Assembly (NCBI GenBank): GCA_900764925.1
Contig: CAAFPW010000047.1
Location: 1 to 22,235 of the forward strand
Direction of reading: 5' to 3'
DNA from: Fusobacteriaceae bacterium
Lineage (GTDB): Bacteria; Fusobacteriota; Fusobacteriia; Fusobacteriales; Fusobacteriaceae
Length of the DNA stretch: 22,235 nt
How positions within the stretch are numbered: position 1 is the stretch's first letter; each line of letters begins with the position of its first letter. Below the pieces are notes generated by a model that was not told the origin of the DNA, did no database searches, and saw nothing but the letters and a program-made list of their open reading frames with translations. Made by a program: the position numbers and the translations under genes. Below are positions 15,130 through 22,235 of the stretch, one piece after another.

Positions 15130-17754
15130 TTAACTCCCATTTAATATTTTTTTCAACTCATTTAACTTTAACAATGCTTCCAATGGTGTTAATTTATCTG
15201 GCTCAATCTCATCCAGTACTCTCATCACTATTTTCTGTTCCTTTGTGAGTTCCTTACCCTTTAGGCTCTCCTTTTTACATTGACACTCTTCATCCTTTGA
15301 AGCTACATTTCCAAATAGAAGAAGTTGTTCTCCACCTAGTTTTTTCTCTACAATCTCTTTTCTCTCTTCTAGTTTTTTCAGTATATCCTTTGATCTATCT
15401 AATATTTCCTTAGGTAATCCAGCAAGTCTTGCTACCTCTATTCCATAAGATTTATCTGCTCCACCCTTAACTATCTCTCTTAAGAAGATTATCTCTTTAT
15501 CATCCTCTTTTACTTCAATTCTAAAGTTTTCAGCCTTTTCCAACTTGTCCTCAAGCTGAGTCAACTCATGGTAGTGAGTGGCGAATATTGTTTTAGCTCC
15601 AATATTTTCATGTATATACTCAGTTATAGCTGTAGCTATAGATATTCCATCAAATGTTGATGTCCCTCTTCCTATCTCATCCAATATGATAAAAGATTTT
15701 CTTGTAGCACTATTTACTATATTAGCTACCTCACTCATCTCCAACATAAATGTAGATTGTCCTGTAAGAAGGTCATCACTAGCACCTACCCTTGTAAATA
15801 TCTTATCTACAAGTCCTATCTTAGCATAGTTTGCTGGAACATATGAACCTATATGTGCCATTATTATTATTAGAGCTGTCTGCTTCATGTAAGTTGACTT
15901 ACCCGACATATTTGGTCCTGTAAGTATTATTATCTCTCTCTTATCATCAAAAACAATATTATTCTTTACAAATTCACCAGCTGGAATAAGCTTTTCTACT
16001 ACAGGGTGTCTTCCTGCAATTATCTCTATGTCCTCTCCATCATTTACCTCTGGTTGAACATAGGAATTTTTTACAGCTATATGAGCAAAATCTGTTATAA
16101 CATCCAGATAAGCTGTCCTATAAGCTAAGTTTTGAAGTGTATCCCTATATTTTTTTATCTCTCCAGTCAACTCTCTAAATAGATAGTATTCAAGATTTTC
16201 AATTCTATCCTTAGCATTTAGTACCTTCTCTTCATACTCCTTTAAATCTGCTACTATATACCTTTCAGCATTGGCAAGGGTTTGTTTTCTGATATAATCC
16301 TCTGGAACTAGAGAGGTATTTGCCTTGGTTACCTCAATAAAATATCCAAATACCTTGTTATATTTTATCTTAAGTCCCTTGATTCCTGTTCTCTCTCTTT
16401 CCCTGTTTTCTATCTCAAGTATATAATCTTTCCCATCTTTAGATATACCATGTAGCTCATCTAAGTCTGCATTGTACCCAGACTTTATTATCCCTCCCTC
16501 TCTAATTGAGAATGGTGGTTCATCTACAATAGCCTTCTCTATCATGTTGTATATCTCAACTAAGGCTTTTACATCTATATCATAGATAGGGTTTCCCTTC
16601 AGTAACTTAAATATCTCCAATGAGTTTTTTATAGAGGTTTTTAATGCTATCAGATCTCTTCCATTTTCAGTTTCAAGAATAAGTTTTCCTATGATTCTCT
16701 CTATATCATAGATATTTTTTAATCTCTCTCTGATCTCCTCCCTAAGTAATACATTCTCTATAAAAAAAGCTGTATCTCTCTGTCTTTTTTGGATTTTTTC
16801 CACATCTAAAAGAGGGTTTTTTAAGAACTTTTTCAAAAGTCTACTTCCCATTGATGTCATACAGTTATCCATTACCCATAAAAGTGTTCCTGTACTATTT
16901 TTCTCTCTCTGATTATCAACTATATCTAAGTTTCTTTGAGTTGTAATATTTAACTCCATCACATTTTCGCTATTTACATAGTTTATTCCTGTGATAGGTA
17001 ACTCCTTACCTTTTTGTAAATCTACCACATACTCAAGCACCATAGCCGATACAGTTATAGCTCCTTTTTTATCCTTCAATCCATAGCTTTCTAAAGATAT
17101 CACTTTAAAGTAACTTTTTAAATAATCTTCAGCCTTTTTTCTCTCCACTGTTTTAGTAAACTTTATCTCACTTAAAGAGTTATGTTTTTGAAATTCAGCT
17201 ATATAGTTATCATAAGTTTTCTCATCTAATAGTATCTCCTTAGGAGCTATCTTATTTATCTCTCCCAATAATCTAAAAACTATCTCATCTCCAACTATCT
17301 CACTTGTCTTAAACTCTCCAGTAGTGATATCTATATATGATAGAGCTCCCATCTCATCTGTGATCTTTATTCCCATAAGGTAGTTGTTACTCTTCTCATC
17401 AAGAAAATCTGTATCTATAATAGTTCCTGGAGTTATAACTCTAGTTACCTCTCTTTTCACTATTCCTTTAGCTGACTTAGGGTCTTCAACTTGATCACAT
17501 ATAGCAACTTTGTATCCTTTCCCTACTAATTTTGCTATGTATGAGGCTACTGAATGGTATGGTATACCAGCTAATGGTACATCTATCCCCTTCTCTCTGT
17601 TTCTACTTGTAAGAGTAAGCCCTAACTCTTTAGATGCTGTAACAGCATCATCAAAAAACATCTCATAAAAATCCCCAAGTCTAAAAAATAGTATACTGTC
17701 TGTATATTGAGATTTTATCTCTCTATACTGACTCATAAGTGGCGTTTCTGCCAT
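15130..17754 (-). CDS. mutS: DNA mismatch repair protein MutS
   Basis: The mismatch-recognition ATPase. In its 874 residues I see the mismatch-intercalating F29-x-E31 motif (GDFYEMF), connector and lever/clamp domains (about 120-560), Walker A GPNMSGKST (613-621), the mobile loop TRVGASDDLLTGQSTFMLEMSE region (654-675), Walker B LDEIGRG (691-697) with D692 and E693, and the ATPase dimer signature FATHYHELT. After the ATPase, Q810-L-L-L-F814 fits the beta-clamp-binding pentapeptide, and a C-terminal helix pair (about 838-874, DKLTPLEALLKLNELKKIL) matches the tetramerisation domain. The start overlaps the dus stop by one base (TAATG), with GAGGGAG about 10 bases before. mutL is not adjacent. 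The gene ends 2 bp before the giant Lpt gene. Confidence 0.98.
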   Translation of the reverse strand: MAETPLMSQYREIKSQYTDSILFFRLGDFYEMFFDDAVTASKELGLTLTSRNREKGIDVPLAGIPYHSVASYIAKLVGKGYKVAICDQVEDPKSAKGIVKREVTRVITPGTIIDTDFLDEKSNNYLMGIKITDEMGALSYIDITTGEFKTSEIVGDEIVFRLLGEINKIAPKEILLDEKTYDNYIAEFQKHNSLSEIKFTKTVERKKAEDYLKSYFKVISLESYGLKDKKGAITVSAMVLEYVVDLQKGKELPITGINYVNSENVMELNITTQRNLDIVDNQREKNSTGTLLWVMDNCMTSMGSRLLKKFLKNPLLDVEKIQKRQRDTAFFIENVLLREEIRERLKNIYDIERIIGKLILETENGRDLIALKTSIKNSLEIFKLLKGNPIYDIDVKALVEIYNMIEKAIVDEPPFSIREGGIIKSGYNADLDELHGISKDGKDYILEIENRERERTGIKGLKIKYNKVFGYFIEVTKANTSLVPEDYIRKQTLANAERYIVADLKEYEEKVLNAKDRIENLEYYLFRELTGEIKKYRDTLQNLAYRTAYLDVITDFAHIAVKNSYVQPEVNDGEDIEIIAGRHPVVEKLIPAGEFVKNNIVFDDKREIIILTGPNMSGKSTYMKQTALIIIMAHIGSYVPANYAKIGLVDKIFTRVGASDDLLTGQSTFMLEMSEVANIVNSATRKSFIILDEIGRGTSTFDGISIATAITEYIHENIGAKTIFATHYHELTQLEDKLEKAENFRIEVKEDDKEIIFLREIVKGGADKSYGIEVARLAGLPKEILDRSKDILKKLEERKEIVEKKLGGEQLLLFGNVASKDEECQCKKESLKGKELTKEQKIVMRVLDEIEPDKLTPLEALLKLNELKKILNGS

Positions 17755-18710
17755 TAATCTTCAACTCCCTCTTGTTCTATTCCGGCTTTTAACATATTTA
17801 GTAATTCTAATACCTCTTCATACTTATCTGTATGATTTATCTTATCCTTAATAGCATTAGAACCTCTTATTCCTTTTAAGTACCAACATATATGTTTTCT
17901 AAGTTCAAATATAAAAGGTCTCTCTGGATGCTCTATCTGTGTTCTTCTTGTATGTTCTATTGCCATATTTATTCTATCTAGTTGAGTTACAGGAGTTACT
18001 ACATGTCCATACTCTAAGCACTCTCTGATATCTCTTATCAACCAAGGATTTCCAAAAATTCCTCTAGCTAACATAACTCCATCTACTCCTGAATACTCTA
18101 TCTTCTCTTTAGCATCCTCTCCAGTAAATATATCTCCATTTCCTATTACTGGTATTCCTACATTTTCCTTTACTGATTTTATTATACTCCAATCAGCTTT
18201 TCCTGTATACATCTGTTCTCTTGTTCTTCCGTGAATAGTGATGTGTTTACATCCAACTTCTTCAGCGATTCTTGCAATTTCTAAAGGATTTTTATGTTCC
18301 TTATATCCAACTCTTATCTTAATAGATAATCCAGTATCATCATTTAAGGCACTTCTCAACTCTGAAAGCATAGCTTTTATATGCTCTGGTTTCTCTAAAA
18401 GGGCTGATCCATACCCATTGTTTGTAATCTTTCTCATAGGGCAACCAGAGTTTATATCTATATGTTTCACTCCAAGTTTTTCTACAAATTTGGCACTCTC
18501 TACCATCTTAGGAATATCCTTTCCAAAAAGTTGAACAGAATCTCCCTCTCTAAGTCTTAAAATAACTTTAAGAGTCTTTTCAGAAGCACATTCCATAGCA
18601 TTGATACTTACCATCTCTGTAAATAGCATATCTGGATTGAACTCTCTCAAAATCCCCCTATATGTGTAATCTGTTACTCCAGCTATTGGAGCTACATATA
18701 TTTTTTTCAT
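17754..18710 (-). CDS. tRNA-dihydrouridine synthase (DusB-like)
   Basis: FMN enzyme that reduces specific uridines in the tRNA D-loop to dihydrouridine using NADPH. The 318 residues form a TIM barrel starting with the FMN-binding strand YVAPIAGVTD (5-14), the catalytic Cys90 in INSGCPMRK, the phosphate and flavin contacts KIRVGY (131-136), HGRTREQMYTG (160-170) and IGNGDIF (189-195), and a C-terminal helical tRNA-binding domain. The GCPMRK and HGRTREQ blocks fit the DusB group better than DusA or DusC, though the modified position cannot be told. It is the first gene after a terminator and promoter, so it heads the long operon, and it is coupled to mutS by a one-base overlap. An AGGAG ribosome binding site precedes the ATG. 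Confidence 0.93.
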   Translation of the reverse strand: MKKIYVAPIAGVTDYTYRGILREFNPDMLFTEMVSINAMECASEKTLKVILRLREGDSVQLFGKDIPKMVESAKFVEKLGVKHIDINSGCPMRKITNNGYGSALLEKPEHIKAMLSELRSALNDDTGLSIKIRVGYKEHKNPLEIARIAEEVGCKHITIHGRTREQMYTGKADWSIIKSVKENVGIPVIGNGDIFTGEDAKEKIEYSGVDGVMLARGIFGNPWLIRDIRECLEYGHVVTPVTQLDRINMAIEHTRRTQIEHPERPFIFELRKHICWYLKGIRGSNAIKDKINHTDKYEEVLELLNMLKAGIEQEGVED

Positions 18711-18761
18711 AAATTTTTATTCTCCTCCATCTACTCAATAAAAAGGTATCTCAATCTAAAA

Positions 18762-18790
18762 ATTTTACCATATTTATGGTATTTTTTCAA
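18762..18790 (-). promoter_or_regulatory. Promoter of the dus-to-dut operon (extended -10)
   Basis: On the minus strand TTGAAA (-35, 18785-18790) is separated by exactly 17 bp from TAAAAT (-10, 18762-18767), and TGG just before the -10 gives an extended -10. Five of six -35 bases and five of six -10 bases match consensus. The predicted start is near 18755, leaving a leader of about 45 bases with the dus ribosome binding site. It lies directly after the galU terminator and is the best promoter I see in the window. Confidence 0.75.
18766..18781. promoter_or_regulatory. 16-bp perfect palindrome inside the dus promoter spacer
   Basis: TACCATATTTATGGTA on the plus strand: perfect 7-bp arms around a two-base centre. 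It fills the space between the -35 and -10 hexamers and touches the -10, so a bound protein would block RNA polymerase. The motif is not one I can assign to a known regulator. Confidence 0.5.
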
Positions 18791-18801
18791 TATAACAATA
18801 T

Positions 18802-18834
18802 GAAAAAGAGAGAGTTTTTTGCTCTCTCTTTTTC
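18802..18834. terminator. Hairpin terminator after galU
   Basis: A perfect 13-bp stem (GAAAAAGAGAGAG paired with CTCTCTCTTTTTC) with a 7-base loop, beginning 9 bp past the galU stop. The lower stem is an A run facing a T run, so the RNA has the U tract of an intrinsic terminator; by symmetry it could work in both directions. It separates the polysaccharide operon from the dus operon. Confidence 0.85.
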
Positions 18835-18843
18835 TATTGATTA

Positions 18844-19713
18844 CTAAAAGTTTCCCTCTTTTAAATAATTTAATAACTCTTCTCTTGTTTCTTCATTTCT
18901 AAGTCCAAACTCTATATTTGCTTTAAGTAATCCAAACTTATTCCCTATATCATATCTTTTTCCATCAAAATTGTATGCTACTACTTTCTCTCCATCCTTC
19001 ATCATAGATACTATGGCATCTGTTAGTTGTATCTCTCCACCTTTTCCTGGCTCTGTTTTCTCTAAGTATTCAAATATCTTTGGAGTAAGTAGATATCTTC
19101 CAAGACAAGCGAGTCTTGATTGAGCTCCCTCTATATTAGGTTTCTCTATAAAGTCTGCCATCTCAATAGTTTTTTCATCTAATGATTTAGAAGGTTTTAC
19201 TATTCCATATTTTGATACATCCGATTCCTTTACCTCTTGACAACCTACTATACTAGATTGATATTTAGAGTAATTTTCTATTAGTTGCTTAGCTACTGGT
19301 TTATCATTATATACTATATCATCACCTAGAGCTATTACAAATGGTTCATCTCCTACAAAAGATTTAGCTTTTAGTATTGCATGACCTAATCCCTTTGGAT
19401 GATTCTGCCTAACATAACAGATATTAGCCATAGATGATATACTCTCTACCTTACCTAATAATTTATCTTTTCCATCCTTTTTAAGAGTCTCTTCTAATTC
19501 ATAAGAGTAATCAAAATGGTCTTCAATACTATTTTTATTTCTACCAGTAATTATAATTATATCTTTTATTCCAGATTCAACTAATTCCTCTATGATATAT
19601 TGTAGAGATGGCTTATCTACTATTACTAACATCTCTTTAGGCTGTGCCTTAGTTGCAGGCAATACTCTAGTACCAAGTCCAGCTGCTGGTATAACTGCTT
19701 TTGTTACTTTCAT
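18844..19713 (-). CDS. galU: UTP-glucose-1-phosphate uridylyltransferase
   Basis: Makes UDP-glucose and pyrophosphate from UTP and glucose 1-phosphate. The 289-residue protein shows the nucleotidyltransferase signature AAGLGTRVLPATKAQPKEML (10-29), the catalytic-site lysine region at K26, the metal- and base-binding GDD at 130-132, FIEKP (188-192) with K191, and the second metal aspartate D255 in GKRYDIGNKFG. This is the bacterial GalU type, and the last segments rule out the closely related RmlA. A good AAGGGAGAG site precedes the ATG by about 8 bases. It is the last gene of the polysaccharide operon and supplies the substrate of the ugd product two genes upstream. Confidence 0.96.
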   Translation of the reverse strand: MKVTKAVIPAAGLGTRVLPATKAQPKEMLVIVDKPSLQYIIEELVESGIKDIIIITGRNKNSIEDHFDYSYELEETLKKDGKDKLLGKVESISSMANICYVRQNHPKGLGHAILKAKSFVGDEPFVIALGDDIVYNDKPVAKQLIENYSKYQSSIVGCQEVKESDVSKYGIVKPSKSLDEKTIEMADFIEKPNIEGAQSRLACLGRYLLTPKIFEYLEKTEPGKGGEIQLTDAIVSMMKDGEKVVAYNFDGKRYDIGNKFGLLKANIEFGLRNEETREELLNYLKEGNF

Positions 19714-19739
19714 AAATTATACTCTCCCTTAAATATTTT

Positions 19740-20822
19740 CTATAAATAAAACTCTTTATACCATTTCACAAATTTTCTTAATCCTTCTCTTAAATTTGTT
19801 TTTGGTTTAAAATTAAAATCTCTCTCTAATGTACTTACATCTGCATATGTTATCGGTACATCTCCAAGTTGCATTGGTACTAATTTCTTATGAGCTTCAA
19901 AGTTATAATCTTTAGGTAATACTCCTTCATTTACTAGTTCCTCTTGTAATATAGTTACAAAATCTAATAAATTTTCTGGACTATTATTCCCTATATTATA
20001 AATAGAATATGGTGGTACTGGTAATCCATCCTCTCCTACTTTTCTTTCTGGAGCTTTTTCCATAACAGATTTTACTCCATAAACTATATCATCTATATAA
20101 GTAAAGTCTCTTTTGCAATTACCATAGTTAAATATCTCAATAATTTCATTATTTCTTAACTTATTAGTAAAACTAAAGTATGCCATATCTGGTCTACCTG
20201 CTGGTCCGTATACAGTAAAGAATCTAAGTCCTGTTGAAGGAATATTATATAGCTTTGAATAACTATGAGCCATCAACTCATTTGATTTCTTAGTAGCTGC
20301 ATACAGTGATACTGGATTATCTACCTTATCATCTATTGAATAAGGTATTTTCTTGTTACTTCCATATACAGAAGATGATGAAGCATATACTAAATGCTCT
20401 ACTCCTTTTTCTCCATTATCATAACTATGTCTACAAGCTTCCAAAATATTATAGAAGCCTATCATATTACTTTGAATATATGCATCTGGATTTATAATAC
20501 TATATCTTACTCCAGCTTGAGCTGCTAGATTTACTACTATATCTGGTTTATACTCATTGAAGATAGTATCTATTGTATTTTTATCAGCTATATCTCCCTT
20601 TATAAAGTGATATTTAGAATTTGGATGTTTTTCTACTTCTTTTTCTATCTCTGATAATCTCCACTCTTTTATACTTACATCATAATAGTCATTTAGATTA
20701 TCTATTGAAACTATATTAATATTTTCAACTTCTTTTAATAATTCTAATATTAAATTAGAACCTATAAATCCAGCTCCACCAGTTACTAATATAGTTTTTC
20801 CTTTCAATTCTATATTTTGCAT
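19740..20822 (-). CDS. UDP-glucuronate 4-epimerase (NAD-dependent SDR)
   Basis: An extended short-chain dehydrogenase of 360 residues. The NAD-binding GGAGFIG is at 15-21, the catalytic triad is S150 (SSSSVYG) with Y174 and K178 (YAATKKS), and the family block GLRFFTVYGPAGRPDMA (198-214) is the hallmark of the Cap1J/LspL UDP-glucuronate 4-epimerases, not GalE. The predicted reaction is UDP-glucuronate to UDP-galacturonate. The gene between ugd and galU fits: the first makes its substrate, the last makes the precursor. The ribosome binding site GAGGGG stands only two bases before the ATG, shorter than usual, so translation may be weak or the true start may lie a few codons in. Galacturonate on LPS or capsule is the likely end use. 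Confidence 0.88.
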   Translation of the reverse strand: MQNIELKGKTILVTGGAGFIGSNLILELLKEVENINIVSIDNLNDYYDVSIKEWRLSEIEKEVEKHPNSKYHFIKGDIADKNTIDTIFNEYKPDIVVNLAAQAGVRYSIINPDAYIQSNMIGFYNILEACRHSYDNGEKGVEHLVYASSSSVYGSNKKIPYSIDDKVDNPVSLYAATKKSNELMAHSYSKLYNIPSTGLRFFTVYGPAGRPDMAYFSFTNKLRNNEIIEIFNYGNCKRDFTYIDDIVYGVKSVMEKAPERKVGEDGLPVPPYSIYNIGNNSPENLLDFVTILQEELVNEGVLPKDYNFEAHKKLVPMQLGDVPITYADVSTLERDFNFKPKTNLREGLRKFVKWYKEFYL

Positions 20823-20847
20823 ATCCCCTCAACTCTTTCTTTAAAAA

Positions 20848-22086
20848 TTAATCTCTTTTAAATATATCTCTTGTATATACTTTTTCTTTTACATCATCAA
20901 GAGAACTATCATATCTATTAGCGACTATACTTTGACTTAATTTTTTAAATTCATCTAAATTATTAACTACTTTACTTCCAAAGAAAGTTGTTCCATCTTC
21001 TAAAGTTGGTTCATATATAATTACTGTTGCTCCTTTTGCTTTTATACGTTTCATTATTCCTTGAATACTACTTTGACGGAAGTTATCACTATTACTCTTC
21101 ATAGTTAATCTATATACTCCAACTACTATTTCTTTTTCTTTTGTAGGATCATATGAACTATTAGCTTCATAAGCTCCTGCTATTTCTAATACACGATCTG
21201 CTATAAAGTCTTTACGAGTTCTATTTGATTCTACTATTGCCCCTATTACATTTTGTGGTACTTTATCATAGTTAGCTAGTAATTGCTTAGTATCTTTTGG
21301 TAAGCAATATCCTCCATAACCAAATGATGGATTATTATAGTAAGTTCCTATTCTTGGGTCTAAACATACTCCATTTATTATCTCTTGAGTATTCAATCCT
21401 TTCATCTCTGCATAAGTATCTAACTCATTGAAATAACTTACTCTCAAAGCTAAATATGTATTAGAGAATAATTTTACAGCTTCAGCTTCTGTAAATCCCA
21501 TAAATAGGGTTTCTATATTCTCTTTTATTGCTCCTTCTTGTAATAACTTAGCAAACTCATTAGCTTTTTTAGTTAACTCTTCATCTGTTTTATCTGTAGA
21601 AACTATAATACGTGAAGGATATAGATTATCATATAGAGCTTTTGATTCTCTTAAAAACTCTGGACTAAATATTATATTCTTGGTATTATATTTTTTTCTT
21701 ACTGATTCAGTATATCCTACTGGAATAGTTGATTTTATTACCATAATTGCATTAGGATTAACTTTTAATACTGTTTCAATTACAGTTTCTACTGCTGATG
21801 TATCAAAATAATTTGTTTTTGAATCGTAGTTTGTAGGTGCTGCTATTACTACAAATTCTGCCTCTTTATATGCTGTCTTCCCATCTAAAGTTGCTATTAA
21901 ATCTAACTCTTTATTTACTAGATAATCTTCAATATACTCATCTTGAATTGGAGTTTTTTTATTATTTATCCTCTCTACTTTTTCTGAAATAATATCTACA
22001 GCTGTAACTTTATGATGTTGAGCTAATAGTACAGCTATTGATAATCCTACATATCCTGTTCCTGCTACTGCTATGTTTTTTTTCAT
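20848..22086 (-). CDS. ugd: UDP-glucose 6-dehydrogenase
   Basis: Oxidises UDP-glucose to UDP-glucuronate with two NAD+. The 412-residue protein has the N-terminal Rossmann motif GTGYVG (9-14), the central FSPEFLRES (140-148), the active-site K205 and N209 in AEAVKLFSNTYLALRVSYFNEL (split here at 201-220), and the catalytic C261 with D265 in GYGGYCLPKDT. A C-terminal UDP-binding domain follows. This pattern marks the compact bacterial Ugd; UDP-N-acetylmannosamine dehydrogenase is a related alternative, but the YFNELDTYAE and epimerase/galU context favour Ugd. A strong TAAGGAG ribosome binding site 8 bases before the ATG is fused to the stop of the preceding gene. Confidence 0.92.
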   Translation of the reverse strand: MKKNIAVAGTGYVGLSIAVLLAQHHKVTAVDIISEKVERINNKKTPIQDEYIEDYLVNKELDLIATLDGKTAYKEAEFVVIAAPTNYDSKTNYFDTSAVETVIETVLKVNPNAIMVIKSTIPVGYTESVRKKYNTKNIIFSPEFLRESKALYDNLYPSRIIVSTDKTDEELTKKANEFAKLLQEGAIKENIETLFMGFTEAEAVKLFSNTYLALRVSYFNELDTYAEMKGLNTQEIINGVCLDPRIGTYYNNPSFGYGGYCLPKDTKQLLANYDKVPQNVIGAIVESNRTRKDFIADRVLEIAGAYEANSSYDPTKEKEIVVGVYRLTMKSNSDNFRQSSIQGIMKRIKAKGATVIIYEPTLEDGTTFFGSKVVNNLDEFKKLSQSIVANRYDSSLDDVKEKVYTRDIFKRD

Positions 22087-22098
22087 TATTTTCGCTCC

Positions 22099-22235
22099 TT
22101 AATACTTTCTCCAAACCATTTTATTAACTATTCCAGTATAAGATTGAATTAATTTTACAACTTTATTAGAAACATCTTCTGTATAATATGCTACTGGTAT
22201 TCCTAAGTCATTATTTTCATTCATAGCTACAGCTA
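22099..22235 (-). CDS. C-terminal fragment of an unidentified protein
   Basis: An open frame that enters from the right edge and ends at TAA (22099-22101), giving about 45 residues that finish with VNKMVWRKY. The visible part includes NDLGIPVAYYTEDVSNKVV, with an alternating hydrophobic and polar pattern typical of a soluble alpha/beta fold. I do not recognise the family from this tail. Its stop is part of the ugd ribosome binding site (12-bp gap), so it is in the same operon and is probably also a surface-polysaccharide gene. Confidence 0.65.
   Translation of the reverse strand, partial: AVAMNENNDLGIPVAYYTEDVSNKVVKLIQSYTGIVNKMVWRKY

Noticed and set aside
1..22235. Mobile elements, CRISPR arrays, tRNA or rRNA genes
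   Set aside because: I found no spaced direct repeats, transposase or integrase motifs, terminal inverted repeats or tRNA-like cloverleaf sequences; nearly all the DNA is coding.

Overview
The window is a very AT-rich, gene-dense stretch from a diderm bacterium. Every gene lies on the minus strand, so transcription runs from high to low coordinates. An LPS-export (Lpt) machine, AT-rich codon use and the gene neighbourhood fit Fusobacteriota, probably Fusobacterium or a close relative. That assignment rests on gene content and composition, not on a marker gene. I see no tRNA, rRNA, CRISPR array, insertion sequence, phage gene or gene-free stretch longer than 300 bases.

The right part (about 18.8-22.2 kb) is the 3' end of a surface-polysaccharide operon. 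It holds the tail of an unidentified gene, then ugd (UDP-glucose 6-dehydrogenase), a UDP-glucuronate 4-epimerase gene and galU. GalU makes UDP-glucose, Ugd oxidises it to UDP-glucuronate, and the epimerase converts that to UDP-galacturonate. The operon ends at a hairpin with a perfect 13-bp stem.

The rest (below 18.75 kb) reads as one long operon that starts at a good extended -10 promoter and runs off the left edge: dus, mutS, a giant lptC/lptA-type gene, lptB, alaS, ruvX, secD, secF, alr, an rlmI-like gene, cvpA, lptF, lptG, an M16 peptidase gene and the start of dut. Most junctions are 2-25 bp or overlap by one base, and at seven junctions in the window the stop codon is fused to the next gene's Shine-Dalgarno sequence. 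Only two gaps are larger: 46 bp before alaS, and 108 bp before alr, where a near-perfect 25-bp palindrome abuts a candidate promoter. The operon mixes tRNA modification and charging, DNA repair, Sec export, cell-wall precursor synthesis and LPS transport.

The most striking gene is the 894-residue Lpt protein. It has one N-terminal membrane anchor, an LptC-like region, and then about 24 recognisable OstA/LptA-type units at roughly 30-residue intervals. With LptB, LptF and LptG encoded in the same operon, it looks like a single-chain replacement for LptC plus the LptA oligomer, that is, a covalent periplasmic LPS bridge. The two palindromes at the dus and alr promoters are the best regulatory candidates.
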